From positions 1 to 64,000 of the forward strand of contig JAXMCQ010000010.1 of NCBI GenBank assembly GCA_046349315.1: DNA of 64,000 bases, read 5' to 3'. Both the position numbers and the translations under genes were made by a program. Below are positions 16,837 through 25,435 of the stretch, piece by piece. The notes under the pieces were generated by a model, which did not search any database, was not told the origin of the DNA, and saw nothing but the letters and a program-made list of their open reading frames with translations. The stretch's first letter is position 1, and the number at the start of each line of letters is the position of its first letter. The stretch comes from JAEUMG01 sp046349315. Lineage in GTDB: Bacteria > Pseudomonadota > Alphaproteobacteria > Rhizobiales > Aestuariivirgaceae.

Positions 16837-17892
16837 TCACTCGTGAATCGCCACGGCATCGGCCCAGTCGAAGCCGAGGCGGATGCGCTGGCCGGGCGCG
16901 GGCGGCGGCATGTCGGCGTCGAGTTCGCTGATAAAAGTCCTGTCCTCCATCTTGGCGTGCAGATGAGTGCGCGAGCCCAGGAGATAGCTGTTGAAGCAGA
17001 CGGCATCGAAAATGACATCGGCCTTGCCGTTCGCCGGCAATACGCGCAGGCGCTCAGGGCGCAGCATCAGCCAGGTGCGCTCGGTTGCGGGAATGCCGGC
17101 GCCCAGCGGCACCGCGAGATCCTTGATCACGGTCCCTTGCCCGTTCTTTTCGACACTCAGCAGGTTCACCTGGCCCATGAATTCGGCGACGAAGCGCGAG
17201 GCCGGCGCGTTATAGATCGACAAGGGCTCGCCCAATTGCACGATCTCGCCCTCGCGCATCACCGCGATCCGGTCCGACATCACCATCGCCTCTTCGAGGG
17301 AGTGCGTAATGTAGACGAAGGTCTTGCCGGTCTCGCGGTTCAGATCCTTCATTTCCATTTCGAGGATCTTGCGCAGGCGATAGTCGATCGCCGAAAGCGG
17401 CTCGTCGAAAAACAAGATATCCGGATCGGAAGCGAGCGCGCGGGCGAGCGCGACACGCTGGCGTTCGCCGCCCGAGCAGCGGGTCACCGATTTCGCGTAA
17501 TAGTCGGTGGGCAATCGCACCAGTTCCATCAGTTGGCGGGCCCGGGCGCGTTTCGCCTGCCGCGGCTCACCGCGCACGGTCAACGCAAACTCGATATTCT
17601 CGCCGACCGTCATGTGATTGAAGAGGGCGAGCGACTGAAACACCATCGAGGTCGGCCGGCGGTTGGCGGGCACGTCGTTGATCCGCTTGCCGCGCAAAAG
17701 GATGTCGCCCGATGACGGCACTTCGAGGCCGGCCAGCATGCGCAGCAATGTGCTCTTGCCCGAGCCCGAGGGGCCGACGATCGTGAACAGTTCGCCTTCC
17801 TTGATATCGAGATTGACGTTCTTCACGGCGAACTTGCCGCTGAAATCCCGCGACAGGTTTCGCAGCGAGAGAATGGTGTCGGTCTTGGTCAT
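16837..17892 (-). CDS. ABC transporter ATPase, PotA type
   Basis: A 351-residue cytoplasmic ATPase. It has Walker A 'GPSGSGKST', the signature 'CSGGERQRVALARAL' (first residue Cys instead of Leu), Walker B 'ILFFDEPLSAID' and a His switch in 'YITHSLEEA'. A C-terminal TOBE-like regulatory region follows from about residue 240. The start at 17892 is chosen because the reading frame upstream runs into a palindromic repeat and has no homology. It powers the two permeases downstream. A 262-base gap full of repeats separates it from the binding-protein gene, which is unusual within a transporter operon. Confidence 0.94.
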   Translation of the reverse strand: MTKTDTILSLRNLSRDFSGKFAVKNVNLDIKEGELFTIVGPSGSGKSTLLRMLAGLEVPSSGDILLRGKRINDVPANRRPTSMVFQSLALFNHMTVGENIEFALTVRGEPRQAKRARARQLMELVRLPTDYYAKSVTRCSGGERQRVALARALASDPDILFFDEPLSAIDYRLRKILEMEMKDLNRETGKTFVYITHSLEEAMVMSDRIAVMREGEIVQLGEPLSIYNAPASRFVAEFMGQVNLLSVEKNGQGTVIKDLAVPLGAGIPATERTWLMLRPERLRVLPANGKADVIFDAVCFNSYLLGSRTHLHAKMEDRTFISELDADMPPPAPGQRIRLGFDWADAVAIHE

Positions 17893-17905
17893 CTTTTCGA
17901 AGTCG

Positions 17906-18046
17906 TCATGCCGGCGAAGCCGACATCCCCTCAAGTCCTATGATTGTGCTGCCGACAATAGCCGTCATGCCAGCGAAAGCTGGCATCCCCTGAATCATTT
18001 CCGTACGGCAGCGATTCAGGGGACCCCAGCTTTCGCTGGGGCGACG
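17906..18046. repeat. Palindromic intergenic repeat, family A (one full copy plus one half copy)
   Basis: The full copy at 17963-18046 has outer arms built on CCAGCGAAAGCTGG and CCAGCTTTCGCTGG, with inner CCCCTGAATC and GATTCAGGGG. A degenerate half copy (GTCATGCCGGCGAAGCCGAC) lies at 17906-17930. Full copies recur at 22754, 35109 and 58442. It interrupts the ABC operon between the binding protein and the ATPase. Confidence 0.85.
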
Positions 18047-18154
18047 AATAAAGTGTCCCCCACCAGTGAACGCACTGCTGGCTCCATGGCCGGCCACCGA
18101 GCCGGCCATCCAGACTGGATGGCAGGGTCAAGCCCTGCCATGGAGAGACGTCAC

Positions 18155-19357
18155 TTACCCGCGCGCTCTGACGGCGGCGGTGTAGATGTCGTAGAGCTTG
18201 TCGTATTGCGGCACGATGTCGAACTCGGTCGCAGCCGCAAGCCGCTTGTCGAGCGTATCGTACTGCATGGCGTCGAGCTCTTCCTTGGAGAACTTGGCGA
18301 GCACTTCCGGCTGGATCATCTGCGCGACCGGCTGGAGGTTGCCGTTGCCGGAGGCGACGATGTAGCACTGGTCGGGCTTCACCATCCATTCGAGGAACTC
18401 GAAGGTCTTCGGGTTGAAGTTGGGATTGTTGATCGCCGAATTGAGCTCGATCCAGTTGATGCCGCCCTTGCCGTCGGCCGGTCCCTTGGGCGGCGAGATC
18501 GCCCAGAGATTGTTGTTGCCCTCGCGGCGTGCCGAGGCGATCGAATAGGTGCCGCCGCAGAAATAGGCATCGATCTCGTTGTTGAGCATGGCGAGGTTCA
18601 ACTGCACGAAGTCGGTGGTCACCGTCTTTGCCTGCTTCATCACCCGGTTCGCCGTCTCGGTGAACTTGGCGACGTCGGCGTCGGACTTGTCCTTATAGGG
18701 ATGGACGCCGGCGATCATGCACAGGTCCATGACGTTCCAGTCTTCATAGGCCAACACGCCGAACTTGAAGTCGGCATTGTTGAACATGTCCCAGCCTTCG
18801 TTCTCCGCCGTCTCGACCGAGATCTTGTCGGTGTTGATGGCGATGTCGAAGGTCTCGAGGCGCTGCACGACGCCTAAAAGATGCTGGCCGTCGCGGCTCA
18901 TGGCGCGCGCATAGGGCGGCTTGAACTTCGGCAGCATCTTGTCATAGAGCGGCTCGAAGCGGTCGCGCGGCAGTTCGACGATGAGCTTCTCGGGCCAGAA
19001 ATAGTTCTTGGCCCAGGGATCGTTCACATTGATGAAATCCCAGTTCTTGGTCTCGCCGGCGCGCAGCCGGTTCAAGGACTGCGGATCGGAAATGTGGATT
19101 TCGGATTTGAGCTTGGTGCCCGTGTCCTTGAGCCACATCTCGGCGAGACGCGGATCGGCATAGGCGTCCCAGCACAGGAGGTTGAGCGTGCGGTCGTCCT
19201 GCGCGATCGCCCGCGAGCCGGCACCGGTCAGCGCCAAGGCGCCGGCCGCGCCCATGCTGGCGAGCAGGCGGCGGCGTGTCATTTCAAGGCCCTTCTGGCC
19301 GGCATAGCGGACAGGATTGTGGGCACTGAGCTTTCGTAACATGTGGTCGGAATTCAT
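18155..19357 (-). CDS. Extracellular solute-binding protein, PotD type, with Tat signal
   Basis: A 400-residue periplasmic binding protein. A twin-arginine signal 'TRRRLLASMGAAGALALTG' precedes the mature start near 'AIAQDDRTLNLLCWDAYAD'. Folded regions such as 'DFINVNDPWAKNYFWPEKLIVELPR' (position marker near residue 105) and 'INTDKISVETAENEGWDMF' match spermidine/putrescine-type proteins. An internal ATG at 19282 directly before the Arg pair, with GAAGG upstream, is an equally good start; the longer form adds 25 residues before the signal. It is encoded downstream of an SDR and upstream of the repeat-interrupted ATPase gene. Confidence 0.9.
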   Translation of the reverse strand: MNSDHMLRKLSAHNPVRYAGQKGLEMTRRRLLASMGAAGALALTGAGSRAIAQDDRTLNLLCWDAYADPRLAEMWLKDTGTKLKSEIHISDPQSLNRLRAGETKNWDFINVNDPWAKNYFWPEKLIVELPRDRFEPLYDKMLPKFKPPYARAMSRDGQHLLGVVQRLETFDIAINTDKISVETAENEGWDMFNNADFKFGVLAYEDWNVMDLCMIAGVHPYKDKSDADVAKFTETANRVMKQAKTVTTDFVQLNLAMLNNEIDAYFCGGTYSIASARREGNNNLWAISPPKGPADGKGGINWIELNSAINNPNFNPKTFEFLEWMVKPDQCYIVASGNGNLQPVAQMIQPEVLAKFSKEELDAMQYDTLDKRLAAATEFDIVPQYDKLYDIYTAAVRARG

Positions 19358-19433
19358 GATCGTTCTTCCCTATTATCCTCGTTAGGCACTGTTTTAAGTC
19401 TTCTCGTCGTCGACTAGCAGCAATGCTCGTCAA

Positions 19434-20198
19434 TCACACATTAAAGTCGATGTTCTCAGGCCATTCCGGCAAAGTCATGCCGCCGTCGAGGATGATCGAC
19501 TGGCCGGTGATGTAGCGGGCGTTCTCGCTTGACAGGAACTCGACGGAGGCCGCGATATCGTCGGGATCGGCAAGCCGACCCAGCGGAATGAGGAGCTTCA
19601 TCTTGGCTTCGTTCTGGGGGCCCAGGCCCTTGAGCACCGGCTCGGTGCCGACGACACCCGGCTCAACCGCATTGATGGTAATGCCGTCCTTGGCAAATTC
19701 GAGCGCCATGGAGCGCATCATGCCGTTCATCGCCGCCTTCGACGCGCCATAGATCGCCAAGCCCGTAGCACCTGTGCGATTGCCGGTGATCGAACTCGTC
19801 AATACGATCGTGCCGCCCTTCGATTTGCGCAAATTGGGCAGGAAGGCGCGGATCGCGAAATAGCAGGCGCGCGCATTGAGTCCGCTCACCAGGTCCCAGT
19901 CCTTCGGGCTCGAGTCCGCGACCGTCACGGTCGGATAGATGCCGGCATTGTAGGCGAGCACATCGAGCGCCGCGCCATCCTTGAGGAGGCGGGACGGCAA
20001 AGCGGCAAGCCCGTCGGTATCGAGCACGTCGATGGTCACGCATTCAAGCTTGGCCGGCCCCTCGATGAGCTTGGGGAGCTTCGCCAGCTCGACTTCATTC
20101 CTGTCCAGTACGATCACGCGCCCGGGCCGCCGGGCGAGGCGCTGGACGATCGCCCTGCCGATCCCCGTCGCGCCGCCAAAAACCACCTGCGTCAGCAA
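19434..20198 (-). CDS. Short-chain dehydrogenase/reductase
   Basis: A 254-residue NAD(P)-dependent oxidoreductase of the classical SDR family. The Gly-rich cofactor motif is 'VFGGATGIGRAI', the 'YNAG' structural motif is near residue 87, and the catalytic Ser/Tyr/Lys set appears in 'VLTSSITG' and 'YGASKAAM'. The C-terminus 'YITGQSIILDGGMTLPEW' is typical. The start is TTG with GAGG 8 bases upstream. It heads the operon that includes the PotABCD-type transporter, so it may oxidise or reduce the imported compound. The substrate is unknown. Confidence 0.9.
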   Translation of the reverse strand: MLTQVVFGGATGIGRAIVQRLARRPGRVIVLDRNEVELAKLPKLIEGPAKLECVTIDVLDTDGLAALPSRLLKDGAALDVLAYNAGIYPTVTVADSSPKDWDLVSGLNARACYFAIRAFLPNLRKSKGGTIVLTSSITGNRTGATGLAIYGASKAAMNGMMRSMALEFAKDGITINAVEPGVVGTEPVLKGLGPQNEAKMKLLIPLGRLADPDDIAASVEFLSSENARYITGQSIILDGGMTLPEWPENIDFNV

Positions 20199-20412
20199 CT
20201 CAAAACCTCACCGCCCACGTCTTCGGTCAAAAACTTCGCATATCGCACGTTCGTTCGCAAGGCAGATGTCGGCCCACAATCCGCGATCACAAAGCTGGTG
20301 AGTGCGCAAGCAGCGGCTCTTCCGCGCCGCTCCTGACATTCTCCTAGACTCGCCCCACCTCACCTAACGTACACTTGGGAGCAAACTAGTTACCGTACAG
20401 CTGGGGCGGCAG

Positions 20413-20931
20413 TTGACATTTAACACAACCTCACTATCTTTAGAGCGCTTAATTCGGGACAAATCTCTCGTTGAAAGACCGCCTAGCGGCCCAACTACCC
20501 CGCGCAGATTGATTGTAACGCCGCACATCGCTGATTTGCTGGACGGAAAAAAGCTATGGGGTGTATTTCCCGACGTTTCGGCAGATGTCCTGATCAAGCG
20601 ATACTGTGCAGGCCATCTCGTAAGAGTGAGCCGAAAGCTCACCAAGGCGAGGCCAGACGTAGAGCAAATAGTCGGTCACGACGAAGTATGGGCATTGTGC
20701 GCGAGATCACCGCCTCCGGGATGGCGAATTCTTGGACGATTTTTGGATGCCAAGCTATTTGTCGCCCTACGTGCTTGGGACAAACACCAACTGTTTGGCC
20801 GCTATGCCGAGGCCAGTCAGGAAGTCATAACCGATTGGGGAAAATTGTTTGGAAACCAACTTTACAGAGGGAGCAGTTTGGACGATTACCTCGGCCCGCT
20901 GCTTTATGACTTAGATGCCCCACCGCACTAA
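20413..20931 (+). CDS. Hypothetical protein, first gene of a small accessory patch
   Basis: I do not recognise a family for this 172-residue frame. It has no signal peptide or membrane segment, and a C-terminal half with alternating hydrophobic residues ('GWRILGRFLDAKLFVALRAWDKHQLFG' shape around residue 105) that could be beta strands. It overlaps the XRE-type gene by 17 bases, an arrangement seen for toxin-antitoxin pairs, but no RelE/HigB motif is clear. The start is uncertain: the TTG used here is also the first part of a TTGACA box with TATCTT 16 bases later, so that stretch may be the promoter and the protein may begin downstream, for example at the TTG near 20510. Base composition is less GC-rich than the neighbours. 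Confidence 0.55.
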   Translation: MTFNTTSLSLERLIRDKSLVERPPSGPTTPRRLIVTPHIADLLDGKKLWGVFPDVSADVLIKRYCAGHLVRVSRKLTKARPDVEQIVGHDEVWALCARSPPPGWRILGRFLDAKLFVALRAWDKHQLFGRYAEASQEVITDWGKLFGNQLYRGSSLDDYLGPLLYDLDAPPH

Positions 20932-21313
20932 TCCAAAGTATAAACGAGCATACGCGCGGGAGATGCTGCGCTCTGTGTTCGTTAGCCTGTTCTGGTCGGT
21001 TATCACTGAGCGCCGGAAGTCAGGAGGATTTACACTTAAGGGACTCGCAGATGATCTCGGCGCGAACAAAAGCGAAGTAACAAGATGGTTCCGAGGATCG
21101 CCTAACTGGACGCTCAATACAATCGCAAGCCTCGCTGAAACGCTAGAGGTTGACCTTTTTGTTGAAGCACGGGACCGTCGCACGGGGACGATATACACTG
21201 CGTCGGGAATCGAAGCGCCACGAAGTTCCAGGGCAGACGAAAGCATCAAGACTGAAACCGTTCCGCCAAAGACTTTCGTTTTCGGCGACGATCCTACACG
21301 GGCAGCAGCCTAA
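20915..21313 (+). CDS. XRE-like helix-turn-helix protein
   Basis: A 132-residue protein. Residues about 35-80 form an XRE/Cro-type helix-turn-helix ('FTLKGLADDLGANKSEVTRWFRG', then 'TLNTIASLAETLEVDLFVEA'). The C-terminal tail is polar and probably disordered. It overlaps the gene before it (20413-20931) and shares TAATG with the gene after it, so the three are likely cotranscribed. It could repress its own operon and might be the antitoxin of a pair, but the partner is unrecognised. Codon use is less GC-biased than in the flanking operons, in keeping with horizontal acquisition. Confidence 0.8.
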   Translation: MPHRTNPKYKRAYAREMLRSVFVSLFWSVITERRKSGGFTLKGLADDLGANKSEVTRWFRGSPNWTLNTIASLAETLEVDLFVEARDRRTGTIYTASGIEAPRSSRADESIKTETVPPKTFVFGDDPTRAAA

Positions 21314-21768
21314 TGAGCGTCGCTCCTTACGGGCTCACAATTCTATGCGACGACATTAGGGAAGAATTGCACGGAAAGTCCAGCTACATCGGCATCTACG
21401 GAGGTGATATAATCATCGCCGGCCAAGTACTCCCTGTTACATTGCCCAAGCTGTGCATCGCTTTCCACTACAGAGAGCCGCTTGATTGGCCTCCTGCGCT
21501 TGTGAAATTCCAGGCCTTCTTTCCCGGCAACGATGCGCCTTTGTTCGAAGCGCCGATTGATATTACTAAGGAAATCAAGGATTCGGCGGAGGATGCGAGG
21601 TCGGATCCTGGCGGGTCCATCTTCACAGAACTCAGGCTTCATGTTGCGCTCGCCCCATGTGTCCTCAAAGAAGAAGGGCGAATAAGGACCTGTGTTTCGC
21701 ATCCGACCGCGGGCCTTATCCGGCTCGGAAACTTCAAGGTCAGGCTAGCTAATCCTGCTGTGCAATAG
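21313..21768 (+). CDS. Conserved hypothetical protein (resembles DUF6941 proteins)
   Basis: A 151-residue cytoplasmic protein with no signal peptide. The opening pattern 'CDDIREELHGKSSYIGIYGGDI' followed by 'VLPKLCIAFHYREP' resembles small proteins of the DUF6941 group as I remember them. The function of that group is not known to me. The rest reads as a beta-rich fold ('ALVKFQAFFPGN'). It is coupled to the XRE-type gene (TAATG overlap), so it is probably regulated with it. An intact frame and a good start argue against a spurious ORF. Confidence 0.65.
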   Translation: MSVAPYGLTILCDDIREELHGKSSYIGIYGGDIIIAGQVLPVTLPKLCIAFHYREPLDWPPALVKFQAFFPGNDAPLFEAPIDITKEIKDSAEDARSDPGGSIFTELRLHVALAPCVLKEEGRIRTCVSHPTAGLIRLGNFKVRLANPAVQ

Positions 21769-21890
21769 GTGTGGCAAAGGTCATTCGTAGAAAGCGTGCG
21801 ATGTAGGTCGAAACACCCCGTCACACCATCTGTGTCGCAAGAGTGAATTCATGACTTGACCTAGTTCGTTTTCTGTTCTATTGAGTGGTA

Positions 21891-22607
21891 ATGAACTGGG
21901 AATTGGCCATCGAAAGCAAGCGCGTACCGCTCTTGGGCGTCGTCTTGGCGCTGTTCGCCGAGATCGGGCTCAGCGAAGGAGTTTCGATCGAGAGGATCGC
22001 GAAGCCGCTCCACCGGTTTATCCTCTCAAGATTGCGGTCGGCGGAATCAGCCGTTCGGCGGCTCATCGTCGCCGCGGCGCGTGACATCGTGCTCGAACCC
22101 AGTGAACCCCGGCCATACAAGCCAAGGCGGAAGCCTTCCGCCAAGCCCAAAGTCGATGGCGAAGCAAAGCCTAAGCGCAAGCGCCGGCCCTTGTTCAACC
22201 TCTTCGACGCGCTCAGGCGTGTTGGCCGCCGTTTCAGGAAGAAGCGCCGTGGCCCCGAGCCCCACATTCATTCCATCGAGTCATTCCTTGCGCAGAAACA
22301 GGCTGAGATCGCCGCCGCTCAGGCAAAGCGGCAGGTCGTCGATGACGGCACGGTCAGTGCGAAGCACCTGGTCCGCCGCCTCGTGGCTGTCCTGGACGCG
22401 GTTCAAGACATTCCCGGACACGCCATGCGGCTTGCCCGCTGGGAGGCCCGGCCCTTCGACGAGCGCCGGCCTGAGCGCTCCGGCCCATTGCGCTCCGGAA
22501 GGCCTCCCGGATACCGCCAGCGGAACATCCACGAGGTCGACCAGATCCTCAAAGACTGCGACTGGCTCGCGCGCCTCGGAAACCCGCCGCGCGACGACAC
22601 GTCGTAG
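21891..22607 (+). CDS. Conserved hypothetical protein with basic central region
   Basis: A 238-residue protein starting 'MNWELAIESKRVPLLGVVLALFAEIGL'. A hydrophobic N-terminal helix (about residues 11-29) and an 'SAESAVRRLIVAAARDI' segment near residue 45 are followed by a Lys/Arg/Pro-rich stretch (residues 70-115). I recall uncharacterised proteins with this N-terminus from rhizobia, but no function. The start at ATG 21891 is preferred over the GTG six bases earlier. The C-terminal third is Arg/Pro rich and may be disordered. It stands alone, downstream of the accessory patch and upstream of a cluster of repeats. Confidence 0.7.
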   Translation: MNWELAIESKRVPLLGVVLALFAEIGLSEGVSIERIAKPLHRFILSRLRSAESAVRRLIVAAARDIVLEPSEPRPYKPRRKPSAKPKVDGEAKPKRKRRPLFNLFDALRRVGRRFRKKRRGPEPHIHSIESFLAQKQAEIAAAQAKRQVVDDGTVSAKHLVRRLVAVLDAVQDIPGHAMRLARWEARPFDERRPERSGPLRSGRPPGYRQRNIHEVDQILKDCDWLARLGNPPRDDTS

Positions 22608-22640
22608 GGCCAATCCGCCGTATACTGACTATTTAGCGAT

Positions 22641-22984
22641 CCCTCATCCTTCGAGGCGCGCCTTCGCGCGCACCTCAGGACGAGGGGTCTTTTTGTGCGC
22701 GTCTTGAACCTCCCCACAAGGGGCAGGGAGAACTGAACGCCCGCCCCTCTTCCGTCACCCCAGCGAAAGCTGGGGTCCCCTGAATCATTTCAGCAACGGC
22801 GCCTTCCCAGGGGATGCCAGCTTTCGCTGGCATGACGATCTGTGTACGAAGCAATTCTTGTTTCCTCATTGCACTCATCCTGAGGTGCATGACGCAGCGA
22901 CCCTCGAAGGGCGTTCGCGAGTACGGCTTTTCCAGTTGCGCATGCTTCGAGGCATCGCCTTCGGCGATGCACCTCAGCATGAGG
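22641..22984. repeat. Cluster of three palindromic repeats in a 386-base gene-free stretch
   Basis: Three elements fill 22608-22993. At 22641-22688 is a short hairpin unit of family B (TCCTTCGAGGCGCGCC with its partner TCAGGACGAG). At 22754-22837 is a full family A copy. At 22874-22984 is a full family B copy with CTGAGGTGCAT and ATGCACCTCAG outer arms and a GGCATCGCCTTCGGCGATGC hairpin. No gene was found between the hypothetical protein and the FAD oxidoreductase. Confidence 0.85.
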
Positions 22985-22993
22985 CTCCGTGGG

Positions 22994-24637
22994 TTACGAA
23001 ACCAGATCGCCGATCCGCACCGGCTTGGTGGGCGGGCGCGGCGCCATGCCGGAAAATTCGCTGCGCGGACGGCCGCAATGTTCGGCGAGCAAACTATCAA
23101 GAACGGCTGCACAATAGCGGCCCTGGCAGCGCCCCATGCCGATGCGGGTCCGCCGCTTCACCGTGCCCAGTCCCTCAAGCCCCTCGCCCAATGCGGCCTC
23201 GACATCGGCGAAGCTCACTTCCTCGCAGCGGCAGATCAAGGTCTCGGGCGTCGCGAGCTTCGCCGCACCAGCGGGTGCAGCATAGATCTGCCACAGGGCC
23301 TGCTGAAACCGGCGATGCCGCGCCTTGTCGCGCAAGGCACCCTCGCGCATGCGCCGCAAGTCGTCCGTCATCGGAGTACCCAGAAATTCCGCGGCCGCGA
23401 GGCCGGCCAGTGTGCCTTGCGCCATCGCAATGCGGGCGCCGCCCAGCCCGGTGCAATCGCCGAGCGCATAAATGCCGGCGCGGTCGGTCAGGCCATTCTC
23501 ACCCAATCGCGTCACGAGCTGCCGGCGCCCTGCATCGAAATCATGCGCGCAGCCCAGCGCCCGCAGCAATTCATTGGCGGGCTCGAAGCCATAGCCAAGG
23601 CAGACGACATCGACCTCGAAATTTTCCGCGCCGACCGAGGCGCGCAAGCCCGCCGCCGTCTTCTCGATAGAATTAACAACGGCACCGTAAATCATCCGCG
23701 CCCCACCGGCGCGCCGCCGCGCATGATACTTCAAGCCGTCGCGCACCAGTCCGGGCGCCACCGTCAGCATCGCGAACAAGGCGGGAAGCTGTGCCAGACC
23801 CGGCTTTGCAGCCGCCTCGACAACGGCCAAAACTTGAGCACCGCCCTCAATCAGTTCGGCTGCGAGTTGCAGATTGAGCGGGCCGTTGCCGGCGATGAGC
23901 ACGCGTTTGCCCGGAAGCCGCCGCGCGGTGCGCCACAAGGTTTGTGCGGCACCGGTCGTCATGACTCCCGGCAAGGTCCAGCCCGGCACCGGCCAGCCCC
24001 GCTCATAAGCCCCGGTCGCGATGATCGTCGCGCTGGGCAAGTAGCGGCGGGCGCGACCGTCCTTGACGACTCCGAACTCATTGGGCGGGAACGCACCCCA
24101 GACCGTGACGCGTTCCTCGAACTCAACGCCGAGCTGGCGCGCGGTGGCAATGAGGCGGGCGCCCTCTTGATGCTGCGCGTCGGGCGGGTTCGCTCCTTCG
24201 ACCGAGAGCTGCTTGAAATATTGTCCGCCGGCATGGGCGCGCTCATCGACGATCGTCACGGCGCGGCCGGCACGCCGTGCGGCGATCGCCGCGGCGAGAC
24301 CGCCCGGCCCTGCCCCGATGATGAGAAGTTCGGGGCGATGGGTTTCGACTTCGCCGAAACTAACCGGCCCGTCGGATTTGGGCGCGAGGGGTCTGGCAAA
24401 CGACTCCCGCCTCACAACCAGTGGCCGGTCGATGATGGTCATGCAGGCGCGCTCATTGGCGCGGCCGTCGACTTCGACGAGGCAATCCTGGCATACGCCC
24501 ATGCCGCAGAAGATGCCGCGTTCGGCGCCGCAGCGGGTGGTGCGAAAGTCCTTGATGCCGTGGGCGGTGAGCGCGGCCGCGAGGCTCTCGCCTTCGCGCG
24601 CCTGCAATCGCCTGCCCTCGAACTCGATCTCAATCAT
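22994..24637 (-). CDS. Fused 2Fe-2S / FAD-dependent dehydrogenase with C-terminal Fer2_BFD domain
   Basis: A 547-residue single-chain version of the HcnA/HcnB-type or opine/D-hydroxyproline dehydrogenase alpha subunits. Residues 1-85 form a 2Fe-2S domain with Cys44, Cys49, Cys52 and Cys65 ('GIFCGMGVCQDC ... RACM'). An FAD Rossmann motif 'LLIIGAGPGGLAAAIAARRAG' (about 104-124) and a second nucleotide motif 'RVLIAGNGPLNLQLA' follow. The C-terminus has the cysteine set 'ICRCEEVSFADV ... GMGRCQGRYC' of a Fer2_BFD domain. The start at 24637 fits 'MIEIEFEGRRL'; the frame stays open to 25144 opposite the SDR gene but without homology. An FAD/FMN beta-subunit amino acid oxidase partner is not in view. 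It is divergent from the SDR. Confidence 0.9.
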   Translation of the reverse strand: MIEIEFEGRRLQAREGESLAAALTAHGIKDFRTTRCGAERGIFCGMGVCQDCLVEVDGRANERACMTIIDRPLVVRRESFARPLAPKSDGPVSFGEVETHRPELLIIGAGPGGLAAAIAARRAGRAVTIVDERAHAGGQYFKQLSVEGANPPDAQHQEGARLIATARQLGVEFEERVTVWGAFPPNEFGVVKDGRARRYLPSATIIATGAYERGWPVPGWTLPGVMTTGAAQTLWRTARRLPGKRVLIAGNGPLNLQLAAELIEGGAQVLAVVEAAAKPGLAQLPALFAMLTVAPGLVRDGLKYHARRRAGGARMIYGAVVNSIEKTAAGLRASVGAENFEVDVVCLGYGFEPANELLRALGCAHDFDAGRRQLVTRLGENGLTDRAGIYALGDCTGLGGARIAMAQGTLAGLAAAEFLGTPMTDDLRRMREGALRDKARHRRFQQALWQIYAAPAGAAKLATPETLICRCEEVSFADVEAALGEGLEGLGTVKRRTRIGMGRCQGRYCAAVLDSLLAEHCGRPRSEFSGMAPRPPTKPVRIGDLVS

Positions 24638-24679
24638 CACGGGTGTGTTCGTAGCACGAACTTGTGTACAGTCACCATC

Positions 24680-25435
24680 ATGGCAAAGCTTCTCGAAAAC
24701 AAGGTTGCGCTGATCACCGGCGGCTCGCGCGGGCTTGGCCTGGCGATTGCCGAGCGGTTTGCCGCGGAAGGGGCGCGCGGCGTGTTGCTCGACCTGCCGG
24801 AGCCGATCAAGACCGCCAAGGCGCCCGCCGGATTCCAGTTCATTGCCGGCGACGTCACCGACGAGACTTCGATCAAGGCGGTGGTGGGGCGCGCGATTGA
24901 GGTTTTCGGCACGCTCGACATCGTCATCGGCAATGCCGGCGTGGTGCCGCCCTGGCGCGAGACGGAAGCTCTCGATCTTGCCGAATGGGATCGCGTCATG
25001 GCGATCAATGCGCGCGGCATGGCGGCGACGATCAAGCAGGCCGTTCCGGCCTTGAAACAGTCGCACGGCACGATCGTGCTGATGGCCTCGATCAATGCTT
25101 ACAGCCCGCACCCGAACCAGATGCTCTATACCGCCTCCAAGCATGCGGTGCTCGGCATCGCGCGGGCGGCGGCGCAGGATCTCGGCCGCTTCGGGATCCG
25201 GGTCAACGCGGTCGCGCCCGGCCCGATCGCGACCGAGGCGTTGCTCGAACGCGTCGACAAGCGAACCGGCGGCGGCGAAGCGATGGCCAGGGCGCTCGAT
25301 CGCATGAGCGAGGGCACCGCCCTCAGACGCCTCGCCAGTGCAGACGAAGTCGCCAAGGCTGTTCTTTTTCTGGCGAGCGATCTATCGAGCGGAATTACCG
25401 GCGAGATGCTGCCGGTCAATGCAGGACACATGTGA
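24680..25435 (+). CDS. Short-chain dehydrogenase/reductase
   Basis: A 251-residue classical SDR. Cofactor motif 'ALITGGSRGLGLAIAERF', 'GNAGVVPPW' near residue 91, catalytic Ser in 'VLMASINAYSP' and Tyr/Lys in 'YTASKHAV'. The C-terminus 'SGITGEMLPVNAGHM' replaces the usual D-G-G with N-A-G. The start is ATG at 24680, 42 bases from the start of the divergent FAD dehydrogenase. Its stop abuts the next ATG directly (TGA then ATG), so it is coupled to the SelA-like gene. A polyol or sugar acid substrate would suit the SelA-like partner, but this is inference. Confidence 0.92.
   Translation: MAKLLENKVALITGGSRGLGLAIAERFAAEGARGVLLDLPEPIKTAKAPAGFQFIAGDVTDETSIKAVVGRAIEVFGTLDIVIGNAGVVPPWRETEALDLAEWDRVMAINARGMAATIKQAVPALKQSHGTIVLMASINAYSPHPNQMLYTASKHAVLGIARAAAQDLGRFGIRVNAVAPGPIATEALLERVDKRTGGGEAMARALDRMSEGTALRRLASADEVAKAVLFLASDLSSGITGEMLPVNAGHM

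Noticed and set aside
20413..21313. Firm toxin-antitoxin call
   Set aside because: The overlapping layout with an XRE gene is suggestive, but no toxin-family motif was recognised in the first protein.
22814..24679. A long plus-strand open frame leading into the SDR gene (up to 873 codons)
   Set aside because: The first 622 codons lie opposite the FAD dehydrogenase and repeats and have no family features. Only the SDR part from 24680 is supported.
24638..25144. N-terminal extension of the FAD dehydrogenase frame
   Set aside because: It lies over the divergent SDR gene and has no homology; the 2Fe-2S domain starts exactly at 24637.
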